A DNA stretch of 64,000 nt from Pseudomonadaceae bacterium SI-3 (GTDB lineage: Bacteria > Pseudomonadota > Gammaproteobacteria > Pseudomonadales > Pseudomonadaceae). Under the pieces are notes generated by a model. It was not told the origin of the DNA. It did not search any database and saw nothing but the letters and a program-made list of their open reading frames with translations. Positions 37,965 through 47,720 of this stretch are shown in pieces (position 1 is the first letter of the stretch; every line of letters starts with the position of its first letter). The stretch covers positions 2,666,001 to 2,730,000 of the forward strand of contig CP026511.1 of NCBI GenBank assembly GCA_004010935.1. Reading direction: 5' to 3'. The position numbers and the translations under genes were made by a program.

Positions 37965-39599
37965 TTAAACGGAGAAGCGGCCAACCAGCGCCCGAAGCCC
38001 GACGGCAAGCTGCGCCAGTTCCCGGCTGGCAGCGCTGGTCTGGTTGGCACCCGAGGAGGTTTGCATGGAGAGGTCGCGGATGTTCATCAGATTCCGATCC
38101 ACTTCACGAGAGACCTGCGCCTGCTCCTCGGACGCGCTTGCAACCACCAGGTTGCGCTCGCTGATGGTGGCGATCGCGGCGGCGATCTGATCCAGTGCAT
38201 GTCCAGCCGCCTCGGCCACAACGAGGGTGGAATGAGCTTGCTGATTGCTTTGCTGCATGGCCTGCACCGCACTTTCGGTCCCGTGCTGGATGCCCCCGAT
38301 CATCGCTTCGATTTCCTGAGTTGACTGTTGGGTGCGGTGCGCCAGGGCACGTACCTCGTCAGCAACGACAGCGAAGCCTCGTCCGGCATCACCGGCACGG
38401 GCAGCTTCGATAGCGGCGTTGAGTGCCAGCAGGTTAGTTTGCTCTGCGATCGCGCGGATCACGTCCAGCACCTTGGTGATATCCCGCACCTTATCTGCCA
38501 GCTCGCCGACTTGCCCGGCTGTTTTGGTGACGCCTTGCGCCAGTTCGTTGATGGACTGAACGGTGCGGCTAACTTGCTGCTGCCCCTCCCGACCCGACTG
38601 CTCCGACTGCTCCGACTGCTTGGATGCTTCGGCGGTCGCCACCGCGTTGCGAGCGACTTCATCGACTGCGGCCGTCATCTGGTTTACAGCCGTAGCGGCC
38701 TGCTCAATTTCGCTGTTCTGCTGGGCCAGGCCGCGGCTCGAATCCTCTGTAACCACGTTGAGTTCTTCAGCGGCAGACGCAAGCTGTGTGGACGAGTCTG
38801 AAATGCTCATGATGGTTTCACGCAGACGGGCCTGCATGCCTTTCATCGACTCCAGCAGGCGAGCTGGCTCGTCCTTCCCGACCACCCTGATAGTCTTGGT
38901 CAGATCACCGGACGCTACGATCTCTGTTACTCGTAGAGCTTCAGCCAATGGCTGAACGATGCTGCGAATCAGCAGCCAGGCCAGAAGCGCCGTGACCAAC
39001 ATGGAGACGATGATCGCAGCGATCACGGCGATGCGCGAACTGTCGTAGGCTTCGGCCGTAATATTGGCCGCAGTGTTTACACCTGCGTTGTTGAAGTCGC
39101 CAAGGGCAATGAGGGTCTTCATCAACGCATCGGCATTGGTCAGCAACGTCGTGTTTAGGTAGTCACGTGCATTATCGAGACGCCCTTGGTCGACAAAGTC
39201 GATTATCTGCTGTTGATCGTTTTGATAGATGGAATAAGCCTGCGTGAATGTCTCGAACAAACGCTGTTCCTCTGCCCCAACAATAAAGCCCTTGTAGGTA
39301 TCAGTGAGCTGCCCCACGTGTTGTTTCAGCTCAGCTATGTTTGCTTTGTTTTTGGTCAGCGCTGCCTGATCTGTGAGCACCAGTAATCGAAGCATAAAAA
39401 TCCGTTGACGCAGGACCGACTGGTTTATGTCTTTCAGCGTCGACAGTGAAGGCATCCAATTGTCATTGATGTCATCCGCAGCACTGTCCATCTTCGCCAT
39501 CTGCGTCAGTGAAAACATGCCTATGCAGAACAACAGAAGCGCAACCAAGCCGAAGCCAAGCGCAGCGCGGGCGGCAATACCGATATTTCGTAGAAACAT
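37965..39599 (-). CDS. Methyl-accepting chemotaxis protein with four-helix-bundle sensor, next to pcaR
   Basis: A 544-residue chemoreceptor: first membrane helix about 10-32, helical periplasmic 4HB_MCP domain (about 35-190), second helix (SSRIAVIAAIIVSMLVTALLAWLLI), HAMP, and the signalling domain with [19 protein letters not shown] and [16 protein letters not shown]. In P. putida a 4HB-type receptor, PcaY, is co-regulated with pca genes and senses aromatic acids; location beside pcaR suggests a similar role, but the ligand cannot be read. The cytoplasmic coiled coil has an odd three-residue insertion, SEQSEQSG, from a 9-bp tandem repeat (38595-38621) relative to the other two MCPs here. Confidence 0.92.
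   Translation of the reverse strand: MFLRNIGIAARAALGFGLVALLLFCIGMFSLTQMAKMDSAADDINDNWMPSLSTLKDINQSVLRQRIFMLRLLVLTDQAALTKNKANIAELKQHVGQLTDTYKGFIVGAEEQRLFETFTQAYSIYQNDQQQIIDFVDQGRLDNARDYLNTTLLTNADALMKTLIALGDFNNAGVNTAANITAEAYDSSRIAVIAAIIVSMLVTALLAWLLIRSIVQPLAEALRVTEIVASGDLTKTIRVVGKDEPARLLESMKGMQARLRETIMSISDSSTQLASAAEELNVVTEDSSRGLAQQNSEIEQAATAVNQMTAAVDEVARNAVATAEASKQSEQSEQSGREGQQQVSRTVQSINELAQGVTKTAGQVGELADKVRDITKVLDVIRAIAEQTNLLALNAAIEAARAGDAGRGFAVVADEVRALAHRTQQSTQEIEAMIGGIQHGTESAVQAMQQSNQQAHSTLVVAEAAGHALDQIAAAIATISERNLVVASASEEQAQVSREVDRNLMNIRDLSMQTSSGANQTSAASRELAQLAVGLRALVGRFSV
38595..38621. repeat. 9-bp tandem repeat inside an MCP gene
   Basis: CGACTGCTC is present twice and CGACTGCTT once, in tandem. 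It encodes the repeated Ser-Glu-Gln in the methylation/coiled-coil region of the receptor. Compared with the other two MCPs in the window, the spacing from the preceding AEA to VLDVIR is 60 rather than 57 residues, so one repeat unit looks like an in-frame duplication. Confidence 0.8.
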
Positions 39600-39755
39600 G
39601 AGTCACTTATCCTTGAATGAGCCAACTGCGCACCGGAAGGCGTCGACGCCTTGGTGCTGGCGGACCGGCCGCACCGGTCCATGCTCACTTATCGGTAGAA
39701 CTCGCCGGTTCTTCACTGCCGCTGATCTATTTATTGAAATAAAACAAGTTGATGG

Positions 39756-40685
39756 CTAGTGGTGGTTCTGGCCATCAATAACAACCCTTTCGCAGCCTGC
39801 CGGATATCCCGTGGCAGCACGTAACGCATCGGCGATCGCCTGCGCTGCAACAGAAAGCTCGTGGCCGGGCTTGGTCAGGATGCCCACCGGCTTCTCGATC
39901 ACCGGATCGCTCAGCGCCACACAGCGTGCGCCGAGTTCGAGCATCTGCGCCCGACATAACGCCGGCACGGCGCTGACACCCAGGCCGCTGGCGACCATAC
40001 GTCCGACCGTTGCCAATTGATGACTCTCGAACTGCACCGGCAACTGACGACCGCGCGGACGCAGATGGTCTTCGAGCATGACGCGCACCGTCGATGGCCG
40101 CTGCAAGGTAATGAAGGGATGCTCGAGCAAAGCGTCCCAGCTCACTTCGGCCTGGCTTGCCAGCACCGAATCGGCCGGCACCACCGCCACGAAACGGTCG
40201 GTGTACAGCGGGGTGAATGTCAGAGGCGTGCTGGGTTCAGGCTCGAAGGCGATCCCGATTTCTACCTGGCGGTCACGGACCATTTCCATCACCTGCTCGT
40301 TGATCACGTCATGCACGGTGACGCTGATCGAGGGGTAGCGGTCGCGAAAGGTGCGCAGTACGGCTGGCAGCAGATTACCGGCGAAGGACGGCATCGAGGC
40401 CAGCGTCACCCTGCCCTGTTTCAAGGTGAAACGCTGGCGCAGCTCGTCCTCGGCGTTGTCCCAGTCGGCGAGCAACCGACGCGCCAGGGGCAGCAGCGCC
40501 TCGCCTTCGGGCGTCAGACTGACGGCCCGCGTGGTACGACTGAACAGGCGACCTCCGAGCCCGTCCTCCAGCGCCTTGATGGTCAGGCTCAGCGCCGATT
40601 GCGACAGGTGCAGCCGTTCGCAGGCCTGAGCGAAGCTCAGGGTGTGGGCCACAGCGAGAAACGCACGGAGTTGTTTGACGGTCAT
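39756..40685 (-). CDS. LysR-family regulator divergent from the ketone-body operon
   Basis: A 309-residue LysR protein: helix-turn-helix MTVKQLRAFLAVAHTLSFAQACERLHLSQSALSLTIKALEDGLGGRLFSRT, then the two-lobed effector domain. The ATG at 40685 coincides with the family start. It is transcribed away from scoA copy 2, whose start is 149 bp away across an AT-rich promoter region, so it probably controls the sco-ato genes in response to acetoacetate, 3-hydroxybutyrate or a CoA ester. The effector is an inference. Confidence 0.92.
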   Translation of the reverse strand: MTVKQLRAFLAVAHTLSFAQACERLHLSQSALSLTIKALEDGLGGRLFSRTTRAVSLTPEGEALLPLARRLLADWDNAEDELRQRFTLKQGRVTLASMPSFAGNLLPAVLRTFRDRYPSISVTVHDVINEQVMEMVRDRQVEIGIAFEPEPSTPLTFTPLYTDRFVAVVPADSVLASQAEVSWDALLEHPFITLQRPSTVRVMLEDHLRPRGRQLPVQFESHQLATVGRMVASGLGVSAVPALCRAQMLELGARCVALSDPVIEKPVGILTKPGHELSVAAQAIADALRAATGYPAGCERVVIDGQNHH

Positions 40686-40812
40686 TGACTCGGATCCGGG
40701 AGAGCGCATGACGGCGCTTTGTTTCGTTTTATCAATCAATCGCGCTTAAAAATCAACTTAACAAATCAGTCACACAAGGGAACACTCGATTGCAGCTCAC
40801 CAAAGACAACCC

Positions 40813-40820
40813 AACAACAA
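40813..40820 (+). promoter_or_regulatory. Hfq/Crc-type A-rich motif at scoA copy 2
   Basis: AACAACAA next to AAAAGGAAA, the ribosome-binding site of the gene at 40834. It matches AAnAAnAA exactly and is well placed for Hfq/Crc repression. Confidence 0.5.
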
Positions 40821-40833
40821 AAAGGAAATGTTT

Positions 40834-41532
40834 ATGGCTGGTTTCGACAAGCGCGTGAATTCCTATGCCGAGGCGCTCGACGGGCTCGAGGACGGCATGA
40901 CCGTTCTGGCCGGTGGCTTCGGTCTGTGCGGCATTCCCGAGAACCTGATCGCCGAGATCAAGCGCAAGGGCACCCGCGACCTTACCGTGGTTTCCAACAA
41001 CTGCGGCGTCGACGGCTTCGGCCTGGGTGTGCTGCTGGAGGACCGGCAGATCCGCAAGATGATCGCCTCCTACGTGGGCGAAAACGCGCTGTTCGAAAAG
41101 CAGCTGCTGGATGGCGAGCTGGAGGTCGAACTGACGCCTCAGGGCACGCTGGCTGAAAAGATGCGCGCAGGCGGCGCCGGCATTCCCGCCTTCTACACCG
41201 CTACCGGATACGGCACCCCCATCGCCGATGGCAAGGACGTGCGTGAATTCAACGGCCGTCCGCACATCCTCGAGCACGCCATCACCGGCGACTTCGCCAT
41301 CGTCAAAGGCTGGAAGGCCGACCGCTACGGCAACGTCATCTACCGCCACACCGCGCAGAACTTCAACCCGCTGGCTGCCGCCGCAGGCAAGGTCACGGTC
41401 GTCGAGGTCGAGGAAATCGTCGAGCCCGGTGAGATCGACCCCACCCAGATCCACACGCCCGGCATCTACGTCGACCGCATCATCTGCGGCACCTTCGAGA
41501 AGCGCATCGAAAAGCGCACCGTCCGCACTTAA
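40834..41532 (+). CDS. atoD: Succinyl-CoA:acetoacetate CoA-transferase subunit A (copy 2)
   Basis: A 232-residue family I alpha chain with [68 protein letters not shown] and the C-terminal [13 protein letters not shown]. It is paralogous to the copy at 3231 along its full length. The ATG at 40834 has AAGGA at proper spacing; the ATG two codons earlier is too close. It opens an operon with subunit B, acetyl-CoA acetyltransferase and the AtoE permease, a complete route for taking up acetoacetate or short-chain acids and turning them into acetyl-CoA. Confidence 0.94.
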   Translation: MAGFDKRVNSYAEALDGLEDGMTVLAGGFGLCGIPENLIAEIKRKGTRDLTVVSNNCGVDGFGLGVLLEDRQIRKMIASYVGENALFEKQLLDGELEVELTPQGTLAEKMRAGGAGIPAFYTATGYGTPIADGKDVREFNGRPHILEHAITGDFAIVKGWKADRYGNVIYRHTAQNFNPLAAAAGKVTVVEVEEIVEPGEIDPTQIHTPGIYVDRIICGTFEKRIEKRTVRT

Positions 41533-41536
41533 TCAA

Positions 41537-41544
41537 AAGAATAA
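41537..41544 (+). promoter_or_regulatory. Hfq/Crc-type A-rich motif at scoB copy 2
   Basis: AAGAATAA fits AAnAAnAA and is joined to the AAGAGGAA ribosome-binding site of the gene at 41557. It is weaker than the AACAACAA sites but in the same position. Confidence 0.35.
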
Positions 41545-41556
41545 GAGGAATCGACG

Positions 41557-42213
41557 ATGGCACTTTCCCGTGAACAAATGGCCCAGCGCGTCGCCCGTGA
41601 GCTGCAGGACGGCTTCTACGTGAACCTCGGCATCGGCATCCCGACCCTGGTCGCCAATTACGTGCCCGAGGGCATGGAAGTGATGCTGCAATCGGAGAAC
41701 GGCCTGCTCGGCATGGGCGCGTTTCCCACAGAAGAAGAACTCGATGCCGACATGATCAACGCCGGCAAACAGACCGTCACCGCACGCGTCGGCGCCTCCA
41801 TTTTCAACTCCGCCGAATCCTTCGCGATGATCCGCGGCGGGCATATCGACCTCACCGTGCTCGGCGCCTTCGAGGTCGACGTCCAGGGCAACATCGCGTC
41901 CTGGATGATCCCCGGCAAGCTGGTCAAAGGCATGGGCGGCGCCATGGACCTGGTCGCCGGCGCCGAGAACATCATCGTACTGATGACGCACGCCTCCAAG
42001 GATGGCGAGTCCAAGCTGCTGCCCAAGTGCACCCTGCCGCTGACCGGCGCCGGCTGCATCAAGCGCGTGCTGACCGATCTGGCCTACCTGGAAATCGAGA
42101 ACGGTGCCTTTGTCCTCAAGGAGCGCGCGCCTGGTGTGAGCGTCGAGGAAATCGTGGCCAAGACCGCAGGTGAACTGGTGGTGCCGGATCACGTACCGGA
42201 GATGACGTTCTAA
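41557..42213 (+). CDS. atoA: Succinyl-CoA:acetoacetate CoA-transferase subunit B (copy 2)
   Basis: A 218-residue beta chain of normal length with the catalytic glutamate E47 in LQSENGLLG and the segments [33 protein letters not shown] and [16 protein letters not shown]. It follows subunit A by 24 bp. The pair makes acetoacetyl-CoA for the thiolase encoded 191 bp downstream. Confidence 0.94.
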   Translation: MALSREQMAQRVARELQDGFYVNLGIGIPTLVANYVPEGMEVMLQSENGLLGMGAFPTEEELDADMINAGKQTVTARVGASIFNSAESFAMIRGGHIDLTVLGAFEVDVQGNIASWMIPGKLVKGMGGAMDLVAGAENIIVLMTHASKDGESKLLPKCTLPLTGAGCIKRVLTDLAYLEIENGAFVLKERAPGVSVEEIVAKTAGELVVPDHVPEMTF

Positions 42214-42282
42214 ATACGCATGCATTCCTTTGGGAACGCAAGCCAGACCCATCGCGATTGTGAGGGTTAGCGGCTCGTGATT

Positions 42283-42296
42283 GCCAGCAAGCTGGC
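42283..42296. repeat. REP-like palindrome between atoA and atoB
   Basis: GCCAGC-AA-GCTGGC followed by TCCTACGG, preceded by CGTGATT. This resembles the short Pseudomonas REP sequence often found singly after genes. It sits in the 191-bp atoA-atoB gap and could stabilise the atoDA message. Confidence 0.55.
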
Positions 42297-42404
42297 TCCT
42301 ACGGCAGCGTGCGAGTTCGGCAACGCATGCGTTAACCAGCCCCGTGATTTAGAAAATGACACACCGCCATCACAACAACATCCAATTCAAACTGGAGCCC
42401 GAAC

Positions 42405-43586
42405 ATGCAAGACGTCGTCATCGTCGCCGCCACCCGCACCGCCATCGGCGCCTTTCAAGGCAGCCTGGCCAACATCGCCGCGCCTGATCTGGGCGCAGCG
42501 GTAATCAAACGCCTACTCGAACAGACCGGGCTGAATCCCGCCGAAGTCGATGAAGTCATTCTCGGCCAGGTACTCACTGCCGGTTCCGGACAGAACCCCG
42601 CCCGTCAGGCGTCGATCAAGGCGGGCCTGCCCCATGCAGTACCCTCCTTCACCCTGAACAAGGTCTGCGGCTCGGGCCTCAAGGCGCTGCACCTGGCGAC
42701 GCAGGCGATTCGCTGCGGCGACGCCGAGGTGATCATTGCCGGCGGTCAGGAAAACATGAGCCTGGCGCCCTACGTGCTGCCCAAGGCCCGTACCGGGTTG
42801 CGCATGGGCCACGCCGAGCTGGTCGACTCGATGATCAGCGACGGCCTCTGGGATGCCTTCAATGATTTCCACATGGGCATCACCGCCGAGAACCTGGTCG
42901 ACAAGTACGGGATCAGCCGCGAAGCCCAGGATGCCTTCGCCGCGTCATCGCAGCAGAAGGCTGTCGCAGCCATCGAGGCCGGGCGTTTCAAGGACGAGAT
43001 CACGCCCATCGAGATTCCGCAGCGCAAAGGCGACCCCCTGCGCTTCGACACCGATGAGCAGCCACGTGCCGGCACGACCGCCGAGTCGCTGGCCAAACTC
43101 AAGCCGGCGTTCAAGAAGGATGGCTCGGTTACCGCCGGCAATGCCTCCAGCCTCAACGATGGCGCCGCAGCGGTGCTACTGATGAGCGCGGACAAGGCCA
43201 AAGCCCTCGGTTTGCCGGTGCTAGCCACGATCAAGGCCTACGCCAATGCTGGCGTCGACCCGGCGATCATGGGCATCGCGCCGGTTTCGGCCACCCGCCG
43301 CTGTTTGGACAAGGCGGGTTGGTCGCTGGACCAGCTGGACCTGATCGAGGCCAATGAGGCGTTCGCCGCGCAGGCGTTGTCGGTTGGTCAGGAGCTGGGC
43401 TGGGATGCGAGCAAGGTCAACGTCAACGGCGGGGCCATAGCCCTGGGCCATCCCATCGGCGCATCGGGCTGCCGCGTACTGGTCACGCTCCTACACGAAA
43501 TGATCCGCCGCGACGCGAAGAAGGGCCTTGCCACGCTCTGCATCGGTGGCGGTCAGGGCGTCGCGCTGGCCCTCGAACGTCACTAA
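42405..43586 (+). CDS. atoB: Acetyl-CoA acetyltransferase
   Basis: A 393-residue biosynthetic/degradative thiolase that splits acetoacetyl-CoA into two acetyl-CoA. It has [12 protein letters not shown] (nucleophilic Cys88), [21 protein letters not shown] (histidine) and [17 protein letters not shown] (second cysteine). The sequence is of the AtoB/PhaA kind, unlike PcaF at 33.8 kb. A near-match to the A-rich motif (AACAACAT, 42374-42381) lies upstream; ACTGGAG precedes the start. It is central to the sco-ato operon. Confidence 0.95.
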   Translation: MQDVVIVAATRTAIGAFQGSLANIAAPDLGAAVIKRLLEQTGLNPAEVDEVILGQVLTAGSGQNPARQASIKAGLPHAVPSFTLNKVCGSGLKALHLATQAIRCGDAEVIIAGGQENMSLAPYVLPKARTGLRMGHAELVDSMISDGLWDAFNDFHMGITAENLVDKYGISREAQDAFAASSQQKAVAAIEAGRFKDEITPIEIPQRKGDPLRFDTDEQPRAGTTAESLAKLKPAFKKDGSVTAGNASSLNDGAAAVLLMSADKAKALGLPVLATIKAYANAGVDPAIMGIAPVSATRRCLDKAGWSLDQLDLIEANEAFAAQALSVGQELGWDASKVNVNGGAIALGHPIGASGCRVLVTLLHEMIRRDAKKGLATLCIGGGQGVALALERH

Positions 43587-43691
43587 ACGGACAACGCCGG
43601 CTTATAGAGGAGGACCGACACCACGCCGTGCAGGCTCACCAAACCCTAGCAATAAATCGGCGCACGCCACGCACGTGCGCCGCCTATAAAA

Positions 43692-43702
43692 AAGAACAAC
43701 AA
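43692..43702 (+). promoter_or_regulatory. Hfq/Crc-type A-rich motif at atoE
   Basis: AAGAACAACAA contains two overlapping AAnAAnAA matches directly before the ACAGGA ribosome-binding site of the permease gene at 43719. Uptake genes are common Hfq/Crc targets. Confidence 0.5.
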
Positions 43703-43718
43703 CACAGGATCAACAACC

Positions 43719-45059
43719 ATGCTCAGTACCGTTACCGCCTTGAGCGTCAAGCTCATTCAGCGATACCTACCCTCGCCCTTCGTTTTTGCGATTCTCCTCA
43801 GCCTCATCGTGCTTGCCGCAAGCATGCTCGTCACCGGCCAGGGCCTGCCTTCAATGGCGAAACACTGGGGCACCGGCTTCTGGAACCTGCTCACCTTCGC
43901 CATGCAAATGGCGCTGATTTTGGTGACCGGCCACGCCCTGGCCAGCGCGCCCGCCATCCATCGCCTGCTTGCAGGCCTGGCACGGACCGCACGCACACCG
44001 GGCCGCGCCGTGGTGCTGGTCACGCTGGTGGCCTTGGCCGGCTCCTGGATCAACTGGGGTTTCGGTCTGGTGATTGGCGCGGTGTTCGCCCGCGCGCTGG
44101 CCCGTGAAGTAAAAGGCGTCGATTACCCGCTGCTGGTCGCCGCAGCTTATTCGGGCTTTCTGATCTGGCACGGCGGCCTGTCCGGTTCAATCCCGCTTTC
44201 GCTGGCCACCGGCGGCGCGGATCTGGAGCGCATGTCTGGCGGTGTCGTGACGACCGCCATCGGCGTCGGTGACACCCTGTTCACCGCCATGAACCTGACG
44301 ATCATCGCGCTGCTGGTGATCGGTTTGCCGATCCTTAACTGGGCCATGCATCCCAAAGACCCGAAGGTCGCGGACCCGGCGAAACTGCTCGATCCCGCCC
44401 ATGAGGCCCTGCCGCGCAACACCCTTGCGCAGCGCATGGACGACAGCCGCATCCTCAACCTGATCATCATTGCGCTGGCTGTGGTCTATTTCGGCTACTA
44501 CTTCGCCGAGAACGGCTTTGCCCTGACGCTGAATATTGTCATCGGCCTGTTTCTGTTCATCGGTCTGGCACTGCACGGCTCGCCGGAGCGCTACATGCGC
44601 GCGGTGCAAGACGGCATCGGCGGCATCAGCGGCATCGTTATCCAGTTCCCGTTCTACGCCGGGATCATGGGGATGATGATTGGCGCCAATGCCGAAGGGC
44701 TGTCGCTGGGTCGGCAGATCACCGACACCTTCATCGCCTGGTCATCGGCCGATACCTTCCCAGTCTTGGCTTTCCTCAGCGCCGGTCTGGTCAACGTGTT
44801 CGTACCGTCGGGTGGCGGTCAGTGGGCGGTGCAAGGGCCAATCATGCTGCCAGCCGGCCAGGCGCTGGGTGTGACGCCCGCCGTCACGGCCATGGCGATT
44901 GCCTGGGGCGATGCCTGGACCAACATGATCCAGCCATTCTGGGCGCTGCCCATTCTCGGCATCGTCGGGCTCGGTGCACGCGACATCATGGGCTATTGCC
45001 TGCTGATGCTGGTGTACTCGGGCATCGTCATTTCAGGCTGTCTGTATTTCTTCGGCTGA
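43719..45059 (+). CDS. atoE: Short-chain fatty acid transporter
   Basis: A 446-residue inner-membrane permease with about 12 helices, of the AtoE (TIGR00366-type) family. Typical parts are LIQRYLPSPFVFAILLSLIV at the start, WINWGFGLVIGAVFARALARE, YSGFLIWHGGLSGSIPL, VNVFVPSGGGQWAVQGPI and GDAWTNMIQPFWALPIL. It imports acetoacetate, butyrate or similar acids for the CoA-transferase and thiolase encoded upstream. It is the last gene of the operon and is followed by dispersed repeats and a bidirectional terminator. Confidence 0.95.
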   Translation: MLSTVTALSVKLIQRYLPSPFVFAILLSLIVLAASMLVTGQGLPSMAKHWGTGFWNLLTFAMQMALILVTGHALASAPAIHRLLAGLARTARTPGRAVVLVTLVALAGSWINWGFGLVIGAVFARALAREVKGVDYPLLVAAAYSGFLIWHGGLSGSIPLSLATGGADLERMSGGVVTTAIGVGDTLFTAMNLTIIALLVIGLPILNWAMHPKDPKVADPAKLLDPAHEALPRNTLAQRMDDSRILNLIIIALAVVYFGYYFAENGFALTLNIVIGLFLFIGLALHGSPERYMRAVQDGIGGISGIVIQFPFYAGIMGMMIGANAEGLSLGRQITDTFIAWSSADTFPVLAFLSAGLVNVFVPSGGGQWAVQGPIMLPAGQALGVTPAVTAMAIAWGDAWTNMIQPFWALPILGIVGLGARDIMGYCLLMLVYSGIVISGCLYFFG

Positions 45060-45070
45060 TGCGAAGTCCG

Positions 45071-45155
45071 GTAGGGTGGATGTCGCTTTTTACAACCACC
45101 GTGACCGCTCGGTGGATCGCCACCCGGTGGATCGGTGAAGCGTGATCCACCCTAC
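45071..45155. repeat. GTAGGGTGGAT dispersed repeat, copy 1
   Basis: The 85-bp element starts GTAGGGTGGATGTCGC and ends GTGATCCACCCTAC; the ends are inverted repeats of each other. The inside holds GGTGGATCG-type subunits. A second copy follows at 45200. Confidence 0.8.
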
Positions 45156-45199
45156 GTGAGCAAGGAGACTGCGCAGATGGGAACGTTCTCTTCAGCTCG

Positions 45200-45315
45200 G
45201 TAGGGTGGATGTCGCTTTTTACATCCACCGTGACATCGCTAGGTGGATCGTCACCCGGTGGTCGTCACCTGGTGTTTCGCCATCCGGTGGATCGGTGAAG
45301 CGTGATCCACCCTAC
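45200..45315. repeat. GTAGGGTGGAT dispersed repeat, copy 2 (longer)
   Basis: Same ends and opening as copy 1, but about 30 bp longer because the internal GGTGG-TCG-CACC subunit is repeated in degenerate form. The two copies and the 44-bp spacer occupy most of the gap between atoE and the convergent MCP gene. The rest of the 45060-45487 gap holds only the terminator. Confidence 0.8.
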
Positions 45316-45424
45316 GTGAGCATGGGGATGGGTGGGCCAGGGGCTGTAGCGCTATTGAAGGGCTGCCGAATTGTCTTCGGCTGATAGGCTAAGGCCGGCA
45401 CTTTGAGGGCTGGCCTGCGCTAAC

Positions 45425-45452
45425 GGAAAACCCCGCAAATGCGGGGTTTTCC
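45425..45452. terminator. Bidirectional intrinsic terminator between atoE and MCP
   Basis: GGAAAACCCCGC-AAAT-GCGGGGTTTTCC is a perfect 12-bp stem with A- and T-runs on both sides, suited to end transcription from both the plus-strand ato operon and the minus-strand MCP gene. Confidence 0.92.
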
Positions 45453-45487
45453 TTGAGTCCAATTTGATCTGGCGAGATCAGGCCGCG

Positions 45488-47170
45488 TCAGATGCGGAAC
45501 TGGCGCACCAACCCACCCAGACGTTCACCCACATTGGCCAGGTTGCGTGCGGTCTGCGCGCCCTGCTGAGTTTCTTCAGCAACGTTCTCAACGGCTGTGG
45601 CGATTTGATGGACGCTGCGGTTGATCTCTTCAGCCACTGCGGTCTGCTCTTCCGCCGCGCTGGCGATTTGCGCGTTCATGCCGTTGATGGTGGCGATGAG
45701 GTGAGCGATGGCATCCAACGAAGCGCCTGCCTGGTTGGCCTGGGCACTGCTGGCATCACCCGCTTCGCTGGAGCGACCCATGGCGGCGACGGCCTGTTTG
45801 GCGCCGGTCTGCAGGCGATCGATCATGCCCTGGATTTCCTGGGTGCTCTGTTGGGTGCGGCTAGCCAGCGCACGAACCTCGTCGGCTACGACCGCAAAGC
45901 CGCGCCCCGCCTCACCGGCACGCGCCGCCTCGATGGCAGCGTTGAGCGCCAACAGGTTGGTTTGCTCGGCGATCGAACGGATCACGTCGAGCACACCCAC
46001 GATGGCATGCACGTCCTGCTGCAGCGCATCCAGTGAAGTGCCGCTGCTGCGGATCTCTTCAACCAGCGAGTGGATCTGGCGAATGCTGGAATCCACCACG
46101 GCTTTCGCCTGTTGGCCTTCCTGATCGGTTTTTTGTGCAGCTTCAGCGGCGCCTTGGGCGCTATGGGCGACTTCCTGCGCCGCGGCCGACATCTCGTTGA
46201 TTGCCGTGGCGACCTGATCGGTTTCCTGGCGCTGGGTCTCCATGGCCTTCTCGGAGCGCTGTGCCTGGGAAGCGACCTCGGCGACCATGCCGGTCAGTTG
46301 GCCGGTCAAATCCGCGACCTGGCTGACCATGGTGTGGATCTTGCCGACAAAGCGGTTGAACGAGCCGGCCAGCTGGCCAAGTTCGTCACTGCGATCTTCC
46401 GGCAGGCGGTGAGTCAGGTCACCATCACCAGCCGCGATGTCATCAAGCTGGGCGCGAATGACCTGGATCGGCTTGACGATGGAGTTGCTGATCACCACGC
46501 CAGCGATACACAGCGCTGCCAGCATCACGCCAGCGATGACCAGGATGCTGGTAAGGATCGAGTTGACCCGGCCATCGATTTCCGTCCTCACCTCGCTCAA
46601 GGCCGATTCAATGTTGTCCAGGTTGATCGCCGTACCCAGCGCCAGGTCCCACTTGGGCAGGTAGTAGCTGTAGGCAAGTTTCGGCACCGATACCTTGTCG
46701 TTACCGGGCAACGGCGATGAGTAATTCACGAAGTAGGTGTTGTTTTTCGCTACGGCCACCAACTCACGGTTGATGTAGACGCCGTTGGAGTCGCGACGGT
46801 CGCTCAGGTTGGAGCCTACATCCACCGGACTCTCGCCGCGGAACAGCCGAACCACATTGGAATCATGGCCGAAGAAGTAACCGTCCTTGCCGAACTTGAT
46901 CTTCCGGAGGATGGCGATGGCCTCGGCACGACTGGCCAGATCCCCTTGCGCGGCCGGCTCGTAGAGGTGAGACACGCTGCTCACACCAATCCGCATGTAA
47001 TCCTCGAGTCGTGTCCGAGCGTCGTCGATCATCCGCTCGCGGACGGTCTCGATCTCTTCTTCAGCCAGGGAATGAAGGATCTGGGCAGCCGCACCGCTGA
47101 GAACCAACGCGAACAGCGTGACGGGCACCAGTGCGAGAAGCAGGACTTTAATTTTCAAGGTGAGACGCAT
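45488..47170 (-). CDS. Methyl-accepting chemotaxis protein with Cache-type sensor
   Basis: A 560-residue chemoreceptor. Membrane helix about 7-27, then a single-Cache (sCache_2-like) periplasmic domain (about 30-190: [16 protein letters not shown]...[20 protein letters not shown]...[19 protein letters not shown]), second helix (about 200-222), HAMP ([38 protein letters not shown]) and signalling domain with [18 protein letters not shown] and [16 protein letters not shown]. sCache_2 receptors usually bind small organic acids, which fits the neighbouring ato operon, but this is inference. The ATG at 47170 starts the membrane-helix protein; a longer upstream frame is not family-like. Confidence 0.93.
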   Translation of the reverse strand: MRLTLKIKVLLLALVPVTLFALVLSGAAAQILHSLAEEEIETVRERMIDDARTRLEDYMRIGVSSVSHLYEPAAQGDLASRAEAIAILRKIKFGKDGYFFGHDSNVVRLFRGESPVDVGSNLSDRRDSNGVYINRELVAVAKNNTYFVNYSSPLPGNDKVSVPKLAYSYYLPKWDLALGTAINLDNIESALSEVRTEIDGRVNSILTSILVIAGVMLAALCIAGVVISNSIVKPIQVIRAQLDDIAAGDGDLTHRLPEDRSDELGQLAGSFNRFVGKIHTMVSQVADLTGQLTGMVAEVASQAQRSEKAMETQRQETDQVATAINEMSAAAQEVAHSAQGAAEAAQKTDQEGQQAKAVVDSSIRQIHSLVEEIRSSGTSLDALQQDVHAIVGVLDVIRSIAEQTNLLALNAAIEAARAGEAGRGFAVVADEVRALASRTQQSTQEIQGMIDRLQTGAKQAVAAMGRSSEAGDASSAQANQAGASLDAIAHLIATINGMNAQIASAAEEQTAVAEEINRSVHQIATAVENVAEETQQGAQTARNLANVGERLGGLVRQFRI

Positions 47171-47720
47171 GGAGTGGCATCCAAGATGTGTGAGTACTGA
47201 TGAGTCATCGGCTGACCAGGCGGGAACTTGACGCCGAAAAATCGTCTCTGGTCGATCAAGCGACGAACAGCGCACTTTTCGGAAAATAGCCTTCGCCAAC
47301 GCTTTCCTTCATAGCCGTGATTTTTTTCATGAGCCGCGGACAGCCGAAACCGAGCGCCCTCCATCGGTGCGCGATTGTTGTGCGTGCGGCAACCTGACGC
47401 CTCTAATTACCACCCGCTTCCCCAATATCCCGCAAGTGCTCTAGAACAGCCGTTTCGCTTGATTTCACAGGCTTTTCCGCCCGTCCGGATTGGTTATCCG
47501 AACAGATAAACGGCGCAACTTCTTCTAACAACTCTGTGTCGCAGTTAACAGACCATGCACTGGTTTTGTGTAGTTGCAACTGTTCGCAACAGAGCTGCGT
47601 TGAAGCTGGCGCGAGTGACTTCCAGTAGTACGCCAACGGCTCTTGTTCGATATGGAGTGGGTCGACGTTCACCGTTCTAAGGGACGGTTGTTAATTGTTC
47701 AGGGATAGGGAAAAAGAACG
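47171..47720. other. 550-bp divergent region, lower GC
   Basis: It separates the Cache MCP (minus) from the MBOAT operon (plus) and should carry both promoters. The part from 47400 is noticeably less GC-rich than its surroundings and contains small palindromes such as CTGTT-CGC-AACAG near 47580. A minus-strand frame at 47403-47672 (89 codons) lacks a good ribosome-binding site and family resemblance, and I do not call it. Confidence 0.45.

Noticed and set aside
37401..38324. 307-codon plus-strand frame spanning pcaR and the MCP end
   Set aside because: It crosses an intergenic region and the antisense of two solid genes; composition is not protein-like.
47403..47672. 89-codon minus-strand frame upstream of the MBOAT operon
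   Set aside because: No clear ribosome-binding site and no recognisable motif. It lies in a lower-GC promoter region where chance frames of this size are less surprising than a gene.
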